Below are positions 1-5,501 of a DNA stretch of 6,310 bases, piece after piece. Where the stretch lies: the NCBI GenBank assembly GCA_033720975.1, contig JAWWBL010000099.1, positions 1 to 6,310 of the forward strand. The letters are read 5' to 3'. The position numbers and the translations under genes were made by a program. Source of the DNA: JAWWBL01 sp033720975 (GTDB lineage: Bacteria > Actinomycetota > Acidimicrobiia > Spongiisociales > ZC4RG35). Position 1 is the first letter of the stretch, and every line of letters starts with the position of its first letter. The notes under the pieces were generated by a model. It worked only from the letters and a program-made list of their open reading frames with translations, was not told where the DNA came from and ran no database searches.

Positions 1-921
1 GGGAGCCAGTTCTCCATGGTTGGGATGCTTCGGTCCACAGTAACCCTTTCGGTTGTGGTGGTCCTTGGCGCCCTAACCGGTCTCATGTGTGAGCGAGTAG
101 GGGTCATCAACATCGGCATCGAAGGGCAGCTGCTGGCGTCGGCCTTCGCCTCCATCGTGCTGAGCAGCGCCTTCGGAACCCTCGTCGGCATAATCGGAGG
201 CCTGCTCGTCGGGGGTGTGCTGGGGCTCTTCCTCGCCTGGATGACGATCAAGTATCGGGTGGATCAGATCATCGCCGGTGTCGTCATCAACATCTTCGCA
301 CTGGGGTTGACCTCGTTCATGTCGTCCAGAATCCTTTCCGAGCTGATCGACTTGAATGCGCCTGCGCGCGTTCCTCAGGTCCGTATCCCGCTGCTGGCTG
401 ATATTCCGGTGATCGGGCAGATGTTCTTCGATCACACCTTCTTCGTCTACGGGATGTTCGTTTTGGTGATCGGGATCCACATCGGGCTCTTCTACACGAG
501 GTGGGGACTGCGTTCCCGTTCCGTCGGTGAGCATCCCAAGGCTGCCGATACCGCCGGGATCAACGTCTATTGGGTGAGATATCGCAATGTGGTGCTTGGC
601 GGCATGGTCGCAGGGTTTGGCGGGGCGTTCCTCGGGCTGGCCCAGGTAGCCCGGTTCGAGGAGAACATGACCGGCGGCATCGGATTCATTGGCCTGGCTG
701 CGATGATCTTTGGCAAGTGGCTGCCCTTTGGCGCCCTGGGCGCAGGGCTTGTGTTCGGATTCGCCAGGTCCCTCCAGCAGAAGGCCTCGCTGCTCAACAC
801 CGGCATCCCGTCAGAGTTCCTGCTCATGATCCCTGCGATCGTCACAGTGGTAGTGGTTGCCGGAGTGGTCGGGAAGACGAGGCCGCCGGCTGCCGACGGT
901 CAGCCCTATATCAAACAGTAG
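1..921 (+). CDS. ABC transporter permease, nucleoside/simple-sugar type (5' partial)
   Basis: Inner-membrane permease of the BPD_transp_2 family, the second permease of BMP-dependent nucleoside or simple-sugar importers (NupQ/YufQ-like). Numbering from the ATG at 16, the family signature ERVGVINIGIEG lies at residues 26-37. A cytoplasmic loop with GEHPKAADTAGI is at 171-182, followed by a glycine-rich helix pair with GGIGFIGLAAMIFGKW (220-235) and the typical C-terminal tail ending in GQPYIK. I count roughly seven hydrophobic segments. The reading frame is open to base 1. The EGQLL variant is, as I recall, typical of longer actinobacterial permeases of 400 or more residues, so I infer that the true start lies upstream. 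ATG 16, with GGGAG at 1-5, is the alternative and would give 301 residues. The partner ATPase, first permease and BMP lipoprotein would be expected upstream, outside the window. The substrate cannot be read from this fragment; nucleosides are the best guess. The gene is last in its operon because the next gene is convergent. Confidence 0.88.
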   Translation, partial: GSQFSMVGMLRSTVTLSVVVVLGALTGLMCERVGVINIGIEGQLLASAFASIVLSSAFGTLVGIIGGLLVGGVLGLFLAWMTIKYRVDQIIAGVVINIFALGLTSFMSSRILSELIDLNAPARVPQVRIPLLADIPVIGQMFFDHTFFVYGMFVLVIGIHIGLFYTRWGLRSRSVGEHPKAADTAGINVYWVRYRNVVLGGMVAGFGGAFLGLAQVARFEENMTGGIGFIGLAAMIFGKWLPFGALGAGLVFGFARSLQQKASLLNTGIPSEFLLMIPAIVTVVVVAGVVGKTRPPAADGQPYIKQ

Positions 922-933
922 GTCCGGAGGGCC

Positions 934-1905
934 CTATCCGTTGGAGTTGGTCGGATTGGCAGGACGGCCGATCACGGTTATCTCATCAATGGCGATCTCG
1001 GGGAATGTGTTGCCGTTTACCAATTGCGCCTGATAGTCGCTCTCGATCGTTATCTCGATCGAATTGGTGTTGAAGGCCGCGAACGGCACCGTCTGTATGC
1101 CCGGTGTGTCCTGAAGCTCCACCCGCACCGCGGTCACGTTGCTGTCGGCAACGATCGAGATCCCTCGCGCCCGGTAGTTCTGCTTGAACCGGTCGACGTC
1201 TGCGAGGTTGGTCCAATCGATTCGGGTGACCACCATCGGCTCCCGGAATATCAGTGTGATGACGATCTTCTCGCCGTTGTCGACGAGCTCCTCGTAGTTG
1301 ACCTGATACTCGGCAGAGGTCCCCGATGTCAGGTTGGAGCAGCTGAAAGAGCCGAGACCGGGGTGTGAGCAATTGGTGTCCAGAATGTCGATGACGTCCG
1401 GGCTCGGCAGAGTCGTCGACGGAGTCGTCGTCGAGGTGACAGTAGGAGCGGTTGTCGGATCCTCGCCTCCGAACACATTGAACAAGAGGGCTATCACGAT
1501 GACGACGAACAAGAGGCCACTGATAGCCACTGCCGCTCGAACACCTGCCGTTGCCTGAACTGCCGGCCGGGGGGCGGTGGGCAGAGGCGCTTGATTCAAC
1601 CGGGCGCCACACTCCTGACAATGCCGATTGCTCGCCGGGTTTATGGCGCCGCAGGACGGGCAGCCCGAGGTGCGTCCCGACGTTGGTGCTGAGGCGACCG
1701 CTTCGTCGCCCTCCTCAGGCGGCCCATCATCGAGCTGGAACTCCTCGTATGTCCCGTCCGAGTTCACGCTGATGACGCCACCAGATCGCTCGGGCGCGGA
1801 GCGACGCGTGGGCTCCATCGGGTCTATGAAGTGACCACAATTGGTGCAAAACTGCTCGTCTGCGGCCACGCTGGAGCCGCAATTGGCACATGTTTGGGAG
1901 ACCAA
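934..1905 (-). CDS. double zinc-ribbon, single-pass membrane protein with discoidin-like C-terminal domain
   Basis: A 323-residue protein of unknown function. Two zinc ribbons lie in the N-terminal part: C6/C9/C20/C23 and C82/C85/C96/C99, both CxxC pairs. They are separated by an acidic, probably disordered stretch (about 31-80). One strong transmembrane helix follows (about 123-145), then a Thr/Pro-rich linker (151-169) and a C-terminal region (about 195-315) rich in beta strands. That region has the pattern IDW...DRFKQNYRARGISI...IEITI...AIDEITVIG, which matches the discoidin-like 'NADase-type glycan-binding' domain found in actinobacterial zinc-ribbon proteins. C179 and C189 could form a disulfide outside the cell. 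I infer zinc ribbons inside and the sandwich domain outside. The start is TTG at 1905-1903. It is the only start that keeps the first CxxC pair, and it has a strong AAGGAGG just upstream. The gene is convergent with the permease (12-base gap) and divergent from radA. Ligand and role are unknown; the domain call is by eye. Confidence 0.85.
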   Translation of the reverse strand: MVSQTCANCGSSVAADEQFCTNCGHFIDPMEPTRRSAPERSGGVISVNSDGTYEEFQLDDGPPEEGDEAVASAPTSGRTSGCPSCGAINPASNRHCQECGARLNQAPLPTAPRPAVQATAGVRAAVAISGLLFVVIVIALLFNVFGGEDPTTAPTVTSTTTPSTTLPSPDVIDILDTNCSHPGLGSFSCSNLTSGTSAEYQVNYEELVDNGEKIVITLIFREPMVVTRIDWTNLADVDRFKQNYRARGISIVADSNVTAVRVELQDTPGIQTVPFAAFNTNSIEITIESDYQAQLVNGNTFPEIAIDEITVIGRPANPTNSNG

Positions 1906-1908
1906 GTC

Positions 1909-1915
1909 CCTCCTT
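1909..1915 (-). promoter_or_regulatory. Shine-Dalgarno of the zinc-ribbon gene, deciding a TTG start
   Basis: On the minus strand AAGGAGG is followed after 3 bases by TTG (1905-1903). The core match to the anti-Shine-Dalgarno is the best in the window, but the spacing is shorter than the usual 5-9 bases. No ATG, GTG or TTG lies in frame in the roughly 45 bases upstream that I read, and none lies between this TTG and the first zinc-ribbon cysteine. The TTG start is therefore well supported despite the tight spacing. Confidence 0.55.
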
Positions 1916-1924
1916 CGGGGCGTT

Positions 1925-1930
1925 ATTGTG
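1925..1930 (-). promoter_or_regulatory. possible -10 element for the zinc-ribbon gene
   Basis: The minus strand reads TGGCACAAT, where CACAAT matches 4 of 6 positions of TATAAT and is preceded by TG two bases upstream. Transcription would begin near 1918, giving a leader of about 13 bases that still includes the Shine-Dalgarno. I see no good -35 at normal spacing; CTGACG (1958-1953) is 22 bases away, which is too far. Weak evidence. Confidence 0.2.
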
Positions 1931-1938
1931 CCACGGCG

Positions 1939-2061
1939 ATGTTCGTCTTCGCCGTCAGATCGTATGAGCCCTGGACTTGGGGCTCCCGTCTGGCCGGGAT
2001 CGCCTTGTTAATGACCCTCACGGCGGTCTTGATTTTCACATTACGCCGTACCAATCGTTAA
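1939..2061 (+). CDS. possible small single-helix membrane peptide (40 aa) upstream of radA
   Basis: ATG at 1939 opens a 40-codon frame ending in TAA at 2059-2061, only 6 bases before the GTG start of radA. The peptide has an aromatic N-terminal part (residues 1-17, with SYEPWTWGSR), one hydrophobic helix (about 18-35, LAGIALLMTLTAVLIFTL) and a basic tail RRTNR, a layout expected of a single-pass membrane peptide with the C terminus in the cytoplasm. Third codon positions lean to G/C as in the neighbouring genes. Against it: I see no Shine-Dalgarno on this strand, the frame sits in the divergent promoter region, and I recognise no homologue. If translated, its stop could couple translation into radA, whose own start lacks a ribosome binding site. 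It may be chance. Confidence 0.3.
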   Translation: MFVFAVRSYEPWTWGSRLAGIALLMTLTAVLIFTLRRTNR

Positions 2062-2067
2062 CCACCA

Positions 2068-3381
2068 GTGAGTAACCAAACCGCTTTTTACTGTGAGTCG
2101 TGCGGGCACAAGTCGGGCAAATGGATGGGTTTCTGCCCCCAGTGCAGCTCGTCTGATCCCCTTGTCGAGAGAATGGCCACGTCTTCCAAGTCCGTCTCCG
2201 CGCCCCCGATCGTGTCGCTGGGCGAGGCATCAGCGAAGAGACAGAAGAGGATCCGGACCGGATGGGAGGAAGTCGATCGGGTGCTCGGCGGAGGTTTCGT
2301 CCCCGGCTCGGTTGTTCTGTTGGGAGGTGAGCCTGGTGTGGGGAAGTCGACCCTTCTGTCCCAGGTTGCGGGGGGTCTAGCGGCGGAGGGCTCGACGACA
2401 TTGATAGCGAGCGCCGAAGAGTCCGTAGAACAGGTCGCCATGCGCGCTCAGCGGCTCGGGGTCACCGAGGACGGAGTGCGCCTGGTCTCTGATGACGACG
2501 CCGACTCCATTGTTTCGATGGCAGGTCAGCAGAGGCCGGATCTGGTGATCGTCGACTCGATTCAGACCGTAGGCGTGCATGAGATTGTCTCAGCCCCAGG
2601 CAGCGTCTCACAGGTGAGGGAAAGCGCATCGAGGCTGATTCGCCTGGCCAAGTCGAGTGGGATCGTCGTCATCCTCGTAGGCCACGTGACCAAGGATGGT
2701 GGGCTTGCCGGCCCCAAGATCCTCGAGCACATGGTCGACGTGGTGCTTTCCCTCGAAGGTGACCCCGACCGGGGCTTCCGCGTGCTGAGAAGCAGCAAGA
2801 ACCGCTTCGGTCCCACCCACGTCTCTGGCATGTTCGATATGAGATCGGATGGGCTTGTCGAAGTGGCCGATCCGTCAAAGGTTTTCCTGGATGGCTGGGA
2901 GTCTGATGTGCCAGGCACCATCGTCTACCCGGCGGTTGAAGGGAGGCGGTCCGTACTCGTCGAGGTTCAGGCCCTGGTTGCGCCGAGCAGCCAAGCCCAG
3001 CCCAGGCGCTCGATCCGCGGTCTCGACCAGGCGAGAGTGAACCAAGTGATCGCAGTTCTGGAAAGGCATGCCGACGTCAAGCTCTCCGACAAGGAGATTT
3101 ATGTGAACGTTGTCGGCGGATGGCGTCTCGAGGACACCGGTTCCGACCTTGCGGTGGCCCTCGCGGTGGCCTCCTCAGCCCTCGACGTTCCACTGGGGAG
3201 ACTGGCAGCGTGGGGTGAGGTCGGTCTTGCCGGTGAGGTGCGGTCGGTGCCGTTCGAGGCAAGGCGACTCGACGAGTTGAAACGTATGGGTTTGACCAAC
3301 CGGGTGGCTCCCGGGACCGGGGAGCCGGTTCGATTGGCGGCTGCGCTCGCGGACGCCGGCCTGGGGTCCCACCCGACATGA
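2068..3381 (+). CDS. radA: DNA repair protein RadA (branch-migration helicase)
   Basis: Cytoplasmic ATPase of homologous recombination that extends RecA-made joints by branch migration, 437 residues and close to the family's usual 450. Order of domains: an N-terminal zinc finger C9/C12/C23/C26 in the typical CESCG...KWMGFCPQC setting; a RecA-like core with Walker A GEPGVGKST (87-95), Walker B LVIVDS (159-164), GHVTKDG (205-211) and the RadA-specific KNRFG (244-248); and a Lon-protease-like C-terminal domain (about 285-437) with DLAVALAVASS and GEVGLAGEVRSVP. All key motifs are intact. The start is GTG 2068, which places the zinc finger at the normal distance from the N terminus. It has no visible Shine-Dalgarno (preceding bases AACCACCA), so it may be leaderless or coupled to the small frame ending at 2061. 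It overlaps disA by 4 bases (ATGA) and is the first clear gene of the operon. Confidence 0.97.
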   Translation: MSNQTAFYCESCGHKSGKWMGFCPQCSSSDPLVERMATSSKSVSAPPIVSLGEASAKRQKRIRTGWEEVDRVLGGGFVPGSVVLLGGEPGVGKSTLLSQVAGGLAAEGSTTLIASAEESVEQVAMRAQRLGVTEDGVRLVSDDDADSIVSMAGQQRPDLVIVDSIQTVGVHEIVSAPGSVSQVRESASRLIRLAKSSGIVVILVGHVTKDGGLAGPKILEHMVDVVLSLEGDPDRGFRVLRSSKNRFGPTHVSGMFDMRSDGLVEVADPSKVFLDGWESDVPGTIVYPAVEGRRSVLVEVQALVAPSSQAQPRRSIRGLDQARVNQVIAVLERHADVKLSDKEIYVNVVGGWRLEDTGSDLAVALAVASSALDVPLGRLAAWGEVGLAGEVRSVPFEARRLDELKRMGLTNRVAPGTGEPVRLAAALADAGLGSHPT

Positions 3382-4463
3382 CCAGTGATAGCCTTTCCGA
3401 CGTGGGTGGCCCCTCTATAACCGAGACCCTGGAGCGACTTGCTCCCGGAACCCCGATGCGTGACGCGCTGGAGCGCGTCATCCAGCAGGGAAAGGGCGGC
3501 CTCGTCGTTCTCGGTTCGAGCAAGTCGGTCATGAGTGCCTCTTCGGGCGGCTTCAAGTTGAACGGCACTTCGTTCACTCCTGCTCGGCTGGCCGAGCTGG
3601 CCAAGATGGACGGCGGGATCATCCTCGACGACTCCTGGGGCTCCATACTCAGGTGCAACGTTCACTTTGTCCCCGACGGGTCGATTCCGACAGATGAGAC
3701 GGGCGCCAGACACCGGACGGCCGAGCGGATGGCCATCGAGACGGGTAAACCCGTTGTTGCGGTCAGCGAGGGGCGCAAGGTGGCGACCCTCTTCTACAAA
3801 GATCAGAAGATCGAGCTGCGATCACCTACCGACGTCGTAGCGCACATCAATCAGGAGTTGCAGAGTCTCGATCGCTTGAGAAGCAGGCTCGATGAGGCCG
3901 AGTCCGTTCTGACCGGTCTCGAGCTTGCCGGCCTGTCCACGTATCGGGCCGCAGTGACCGTCATCCAGAGGGCAGAGCTGGTGGATCGCCTCGGGCTGAC
4001 GGTTATGGCCCAGGCGCGCACCCTTGGTGACGAGGCCAGCATCGTCACGCTGCAGTTGAGCGACATCCTCTCAGGTGTAGAAGACCTGAGATCTCACGTC
4101 TTGACGGACTATGTCAAGCCTCTTCGGAAAGGATCGGTCGATCGCGCCCTCCAGCGTCTCGCGGAGCTGAGCAGCCCTGAGATCGAAGATCCGGCGCGGG
4201 TGGGTAAGGAGCTTGGGTTCCCTGACCTCGACGAGCCCGCCGAGGCGCGGGGCCATCGCATCCTCTCGAAAGTGGCGAGACTTCCAGACCCTGTGCGCGA
4301 GGAGATCGTGCGCCACTTCGGCTCGGTCACGAAGCTCCTGAAGGCCTCAGAGCCGCAATTGACCGACGTCGAGGGCGTCGGTGACGCCAGGGCGAGCCAG
4401 CTCAGGTCGTTCCTCGATCGTCTCGCCGCGTCCGCCCCGGATTGGGGCCCGTTGCTGGATTGA
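3378..4463 (+). CDS. disA: DNA integrity scanning diadenylate cyclase DisA
   Basis: Makes c-di-AMP from two ATP while scanning DNA as an octamer, slowing at branched structures; 361 residues, the usual length. The N-terminal DAC domain (about 15-155) has the KMDG motif at 76-79, VPDGSIPTDETG (98-109) and RHRTAER (111-117). A helical linker spans about 160-290. A C-terminal helix-hairpin-helix DNA-binding region (about 300-350) contains PDPVREEIVRHFGS and VEGVGDARA. The catalytic DGA motif reads DGG (78-80, codons GAC GGC GGG), a small change beside the metal-binding aspartate; the RHR motif is intact, so I expect activity. The ATG at 3378 overlaps the radA stop as ATGA, which suggests translational coupling. 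RadA has been reported to bind and restrain DisA in Mycobacterium smegmatis, which fits this gene pairing. Confidence 0.96.
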   Translation: MTSDSLSDVGGPSITETLERLAPGTPMRDALERVIQQGKGGLVVLGSSKSVMSASSGGFKLNGTSFTPARLAELAKMDGGIILDDSWGSILRCNVHFVPDGSIPTDETGARHRTAERMAIETGKPVVAVSEGRKVATLFYKDQKIELRSPTDVVAHINQELQSLDRLRSRLDEAESVLTGLELAGLSTYRAAVTVIQRAELVDRLGLTVMAQARTLGDEASIVTLQLSDILSGVEDLRSHVLTDYVKPLRKGSVDRALQRLAELSSPEIEDPARVGKELGFPDLDEPAEARGHRILSKVARLPDPVREEIVRHFGSVTKLLKASEPQLTDVEGVGDARASQLRSFLDRLAASAPDWGPLLD

Positions 4464-4476
4464 GTCGGCCCGCCGG

Positions 4477-4482
4477 TACACT
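4477..4482 (+). promoter_or_regulatory. possible internal -10 element before carD
   Basis: TACACT in the 31-base disA-carD gap fits the actinobacterial TANNNT -10 pattern. TTGCTG (4452-4457) upstream is a poor -35 at 19 bases. Transcription would start near 4489, about 6 bases before the carD ATG, giving an almost leaderless message; that agrees with the lack of a Shine-Dalgarno there. It would let carD be expressed apart from radA-disA. Weak evidence. Confidence 0.25.
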
Positions 4483-4494
4483 CCGCCGCCGGTT

Positions 4495-5004
4495 ATGGCC
4501 CAGGCTTCCAAATACGCGGTAGGAGACAAGGTCGTTCACCCCCAACACGGTGCGGCAACCATCACCAAGAAGGTCAAGCAGACCTTCGACGGCAAGCGAC
4601 AGGATTACTTCATCCTCGACATCGCCACCGAGCAGCTGACCGTGATGGTCCCACTCGACAAGGTCGAGGACTTGATTCGGCCCGTCATCTCAAAGACGAA
4701 GTCGCGTGAGGTGCTCCGGTCACTGAAGGGTGACCCCGAGGAGGCTGGAGCGAATTGGAGCCGCTGGTACAAGGTGCTCAACGAGAAGATGACTTCCGGA
4801 GACATCTTCCAGGTGGCGGAAGTCGTCCGGGACCTTTCCTACGCACAGCAGACCAAGGGGATAAGCCCGGCTCTGAAACGCATGCTCTCAAAGGCGAGGC
4901 TGACCCTCAGCTCGGAGTTGGCATTCAGCCTCGAGATCGACGAGGAAGAGGCGATCAAGAAACTCGACAGGGCGCTGCCCAAGTTCGAACCCGACGAGGA
5001 ATGA
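4495..5004 (+). CDS. carD: CarD/CdnL-family RNA polymerase-binding regulator
   Basis: Global transcription regulator that binds the RNA polymerase beta subunit and stabilises the open complex at rRNA and many other promoters; 169 residues, against 162 in M. tuberculosis CarD. The N-terminal Tudor-like RNAP-interaction domain (about 6-62) has VGDKVVHPQHGAATI and LTVMVP. The C-terminal helical DNA-binding domain (about 66-165) has NWSRWYK (87-93), where W88 matches the tryptophan wedge W85 of M. tuberculosis, and SGDIFQVAEVVRDL. My alignment puts Q29 and M51 where M. tuberculosis has the RNAP-contacting R25 and R47; Bacillus-type CdnL also has Met at the second site as I recall it. I chose ATG 4495, which starts just before the conserved KYAVGDKV. 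The in-frame ATG at 4381 lies inside disA and would add 38 residues with no family counterpart. There is no clear Shine-Dalgarno. Its stop overlaps the ispF start. Confidence 0.95.
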   Translation: MAQASKYAVGDKVVHPQHGAATITKKVKQTFDGKRQDYFILDIATEQLTVMVPLDKVEDLIRPVISKTKSREVLRSLKGDPEEAGANWSRWYKVLNEKMTSGDIFQVAEVVRDLSYAQQTKGISPALKRMLSKARLTLSSELAFSLEIDEEEAIKKLDRALPKFEPDEE

Positions 5005-5492
5005 CAAAAGACGCCTTCAGGGTCGGGTGGGGCATCGATGCCCACCGGCTCGGCGGCCCGGGCCCGATCACTCTCGGCGGCCTGGAGATCCCTTCCACGG
5101 TGGGTGTTCAGGCCACATCGGACGGGGATGTGATCGCTCACGCGGTTGCGGACGCTCTTCTCGGCGCCGCTGTTCTCGGTGATCTTGGCGAGCACTTCCC
5201 CTCTAGCGACCCTTCGTTCCACGACGCCGATTCCATGGAGCTCCTCAGACGGGTCGTGGCGATGATCGAGGAAGCGGGCTGGCGCCCCTCCCACGTCGAT
5301 GTGACGTTGGTAGCTCAGTCAATCCGGGTCGCACCCCACCGTGACGGGATCCGAACGCGGCTTGCCGGTGTGCTCGGGCTGGATGTCGGCTCAGTGTCCG
5401 TCAAGGCGACTACCACCGATGGCATGGGACTGATAGGACAGGAAAGCGGTATCGCTGCGATGGCATCGGCTGCCGTGGCACCGCTGCCGTAA
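5001..5492 (+). CDS. ispF: 2-C-methyl-D-erythritol 2,4-cyclodiphosphate synthase (IspF)
   Basis: Cytosolic trimeric zinc enzyme of the MEP isoprenoid pathway. It cyclises CDP-methylerythritol 2-phosphate to methylerythritol 2,4-cyclodiphosphate, releasing CMP; 163 residues, normal for the family. Metal ligands D13 and H15 (GIDAHR) and H47 (SDGDVIAH) are present, with DALLGAAVLGDLGEHFP (51-67), HVDVTLVAQ (98-106) and KATTTD (135-140). Compared with E. coli, E135 is Asp140, common in actinobacteria as I recall, and R142 of the central trimer cavity is Gln147 (IGQESG instead of TGRGEG). Only the IspF domain is present, so this is not an IspDF fusion. The ATG at 5001 overlaps the carD stop as ATGA. 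The preceding pathway gene ispD, normally next door, is not in the window. Confidence 0.96.
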   Translation: MTKDAFRVGWGIDAHRLGGPGPITLGGLEIPSTVGVQATSDGDVIAHAVADALLGAAVLGDLGEHFPSSDPSFHDADSMELLRRVVAMIEEAGWRPSHVDVTLVAQSIRVAPHRDGIRTRLAGVLGLDVGSVSVKATTTDGMGLIGQESGIAAMASAAVAPLP

Positions 5493-5501
5493 CATCCGAC
5501 G

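Noticed and set aside
73..534. 153-codon open frame on the minus strand inside the permease gene.
   Set aside because: It lies antisense to a clear membrane protein and its Asp/Glu/Arg/His-rich translation is typical of an antisense shadow in GC-rich DNA.
888..905. Short inverted repeat (GGCTG...CAGCC) near the end of the permease gene as a terminator.
   Set aside because: The stem is only 5 bp with an 8-base loop, lies within coding sequence, and is not followed by a T-run.
986..1621. 211-codon frame on the same strand as the zinc-ribbon gene.
   Set aside because: It is an alternative frame of the zinc-ribbon gene, rich in Arg, Gly and Ser, and without the zinc ribbons or transmembrane helix.
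2005..2034. TTGTTA and TTGATT as -35 boxes of a radA promoter.
   Set aside because: No acceptable -10 hexamer lies 16-18 bases downstream of either, so the radA promoter cannot be placed.
3077..3713. Two long minus-strand frames (about 200 codons) across the radA-disA junction.
   Set aside because: They are antisense to two conserved genes, overlap one another, and have Arg/Pro-rich translations with no recognisable motif.
4381..4494. Upstream extension of carD from an in-frame ATG inside disA (207-residue version).
   Set aside because: The extra 38 residues look like out-of-frame disA and have no counterpart in CarD; the family N terminus begins at about ATG 4495.
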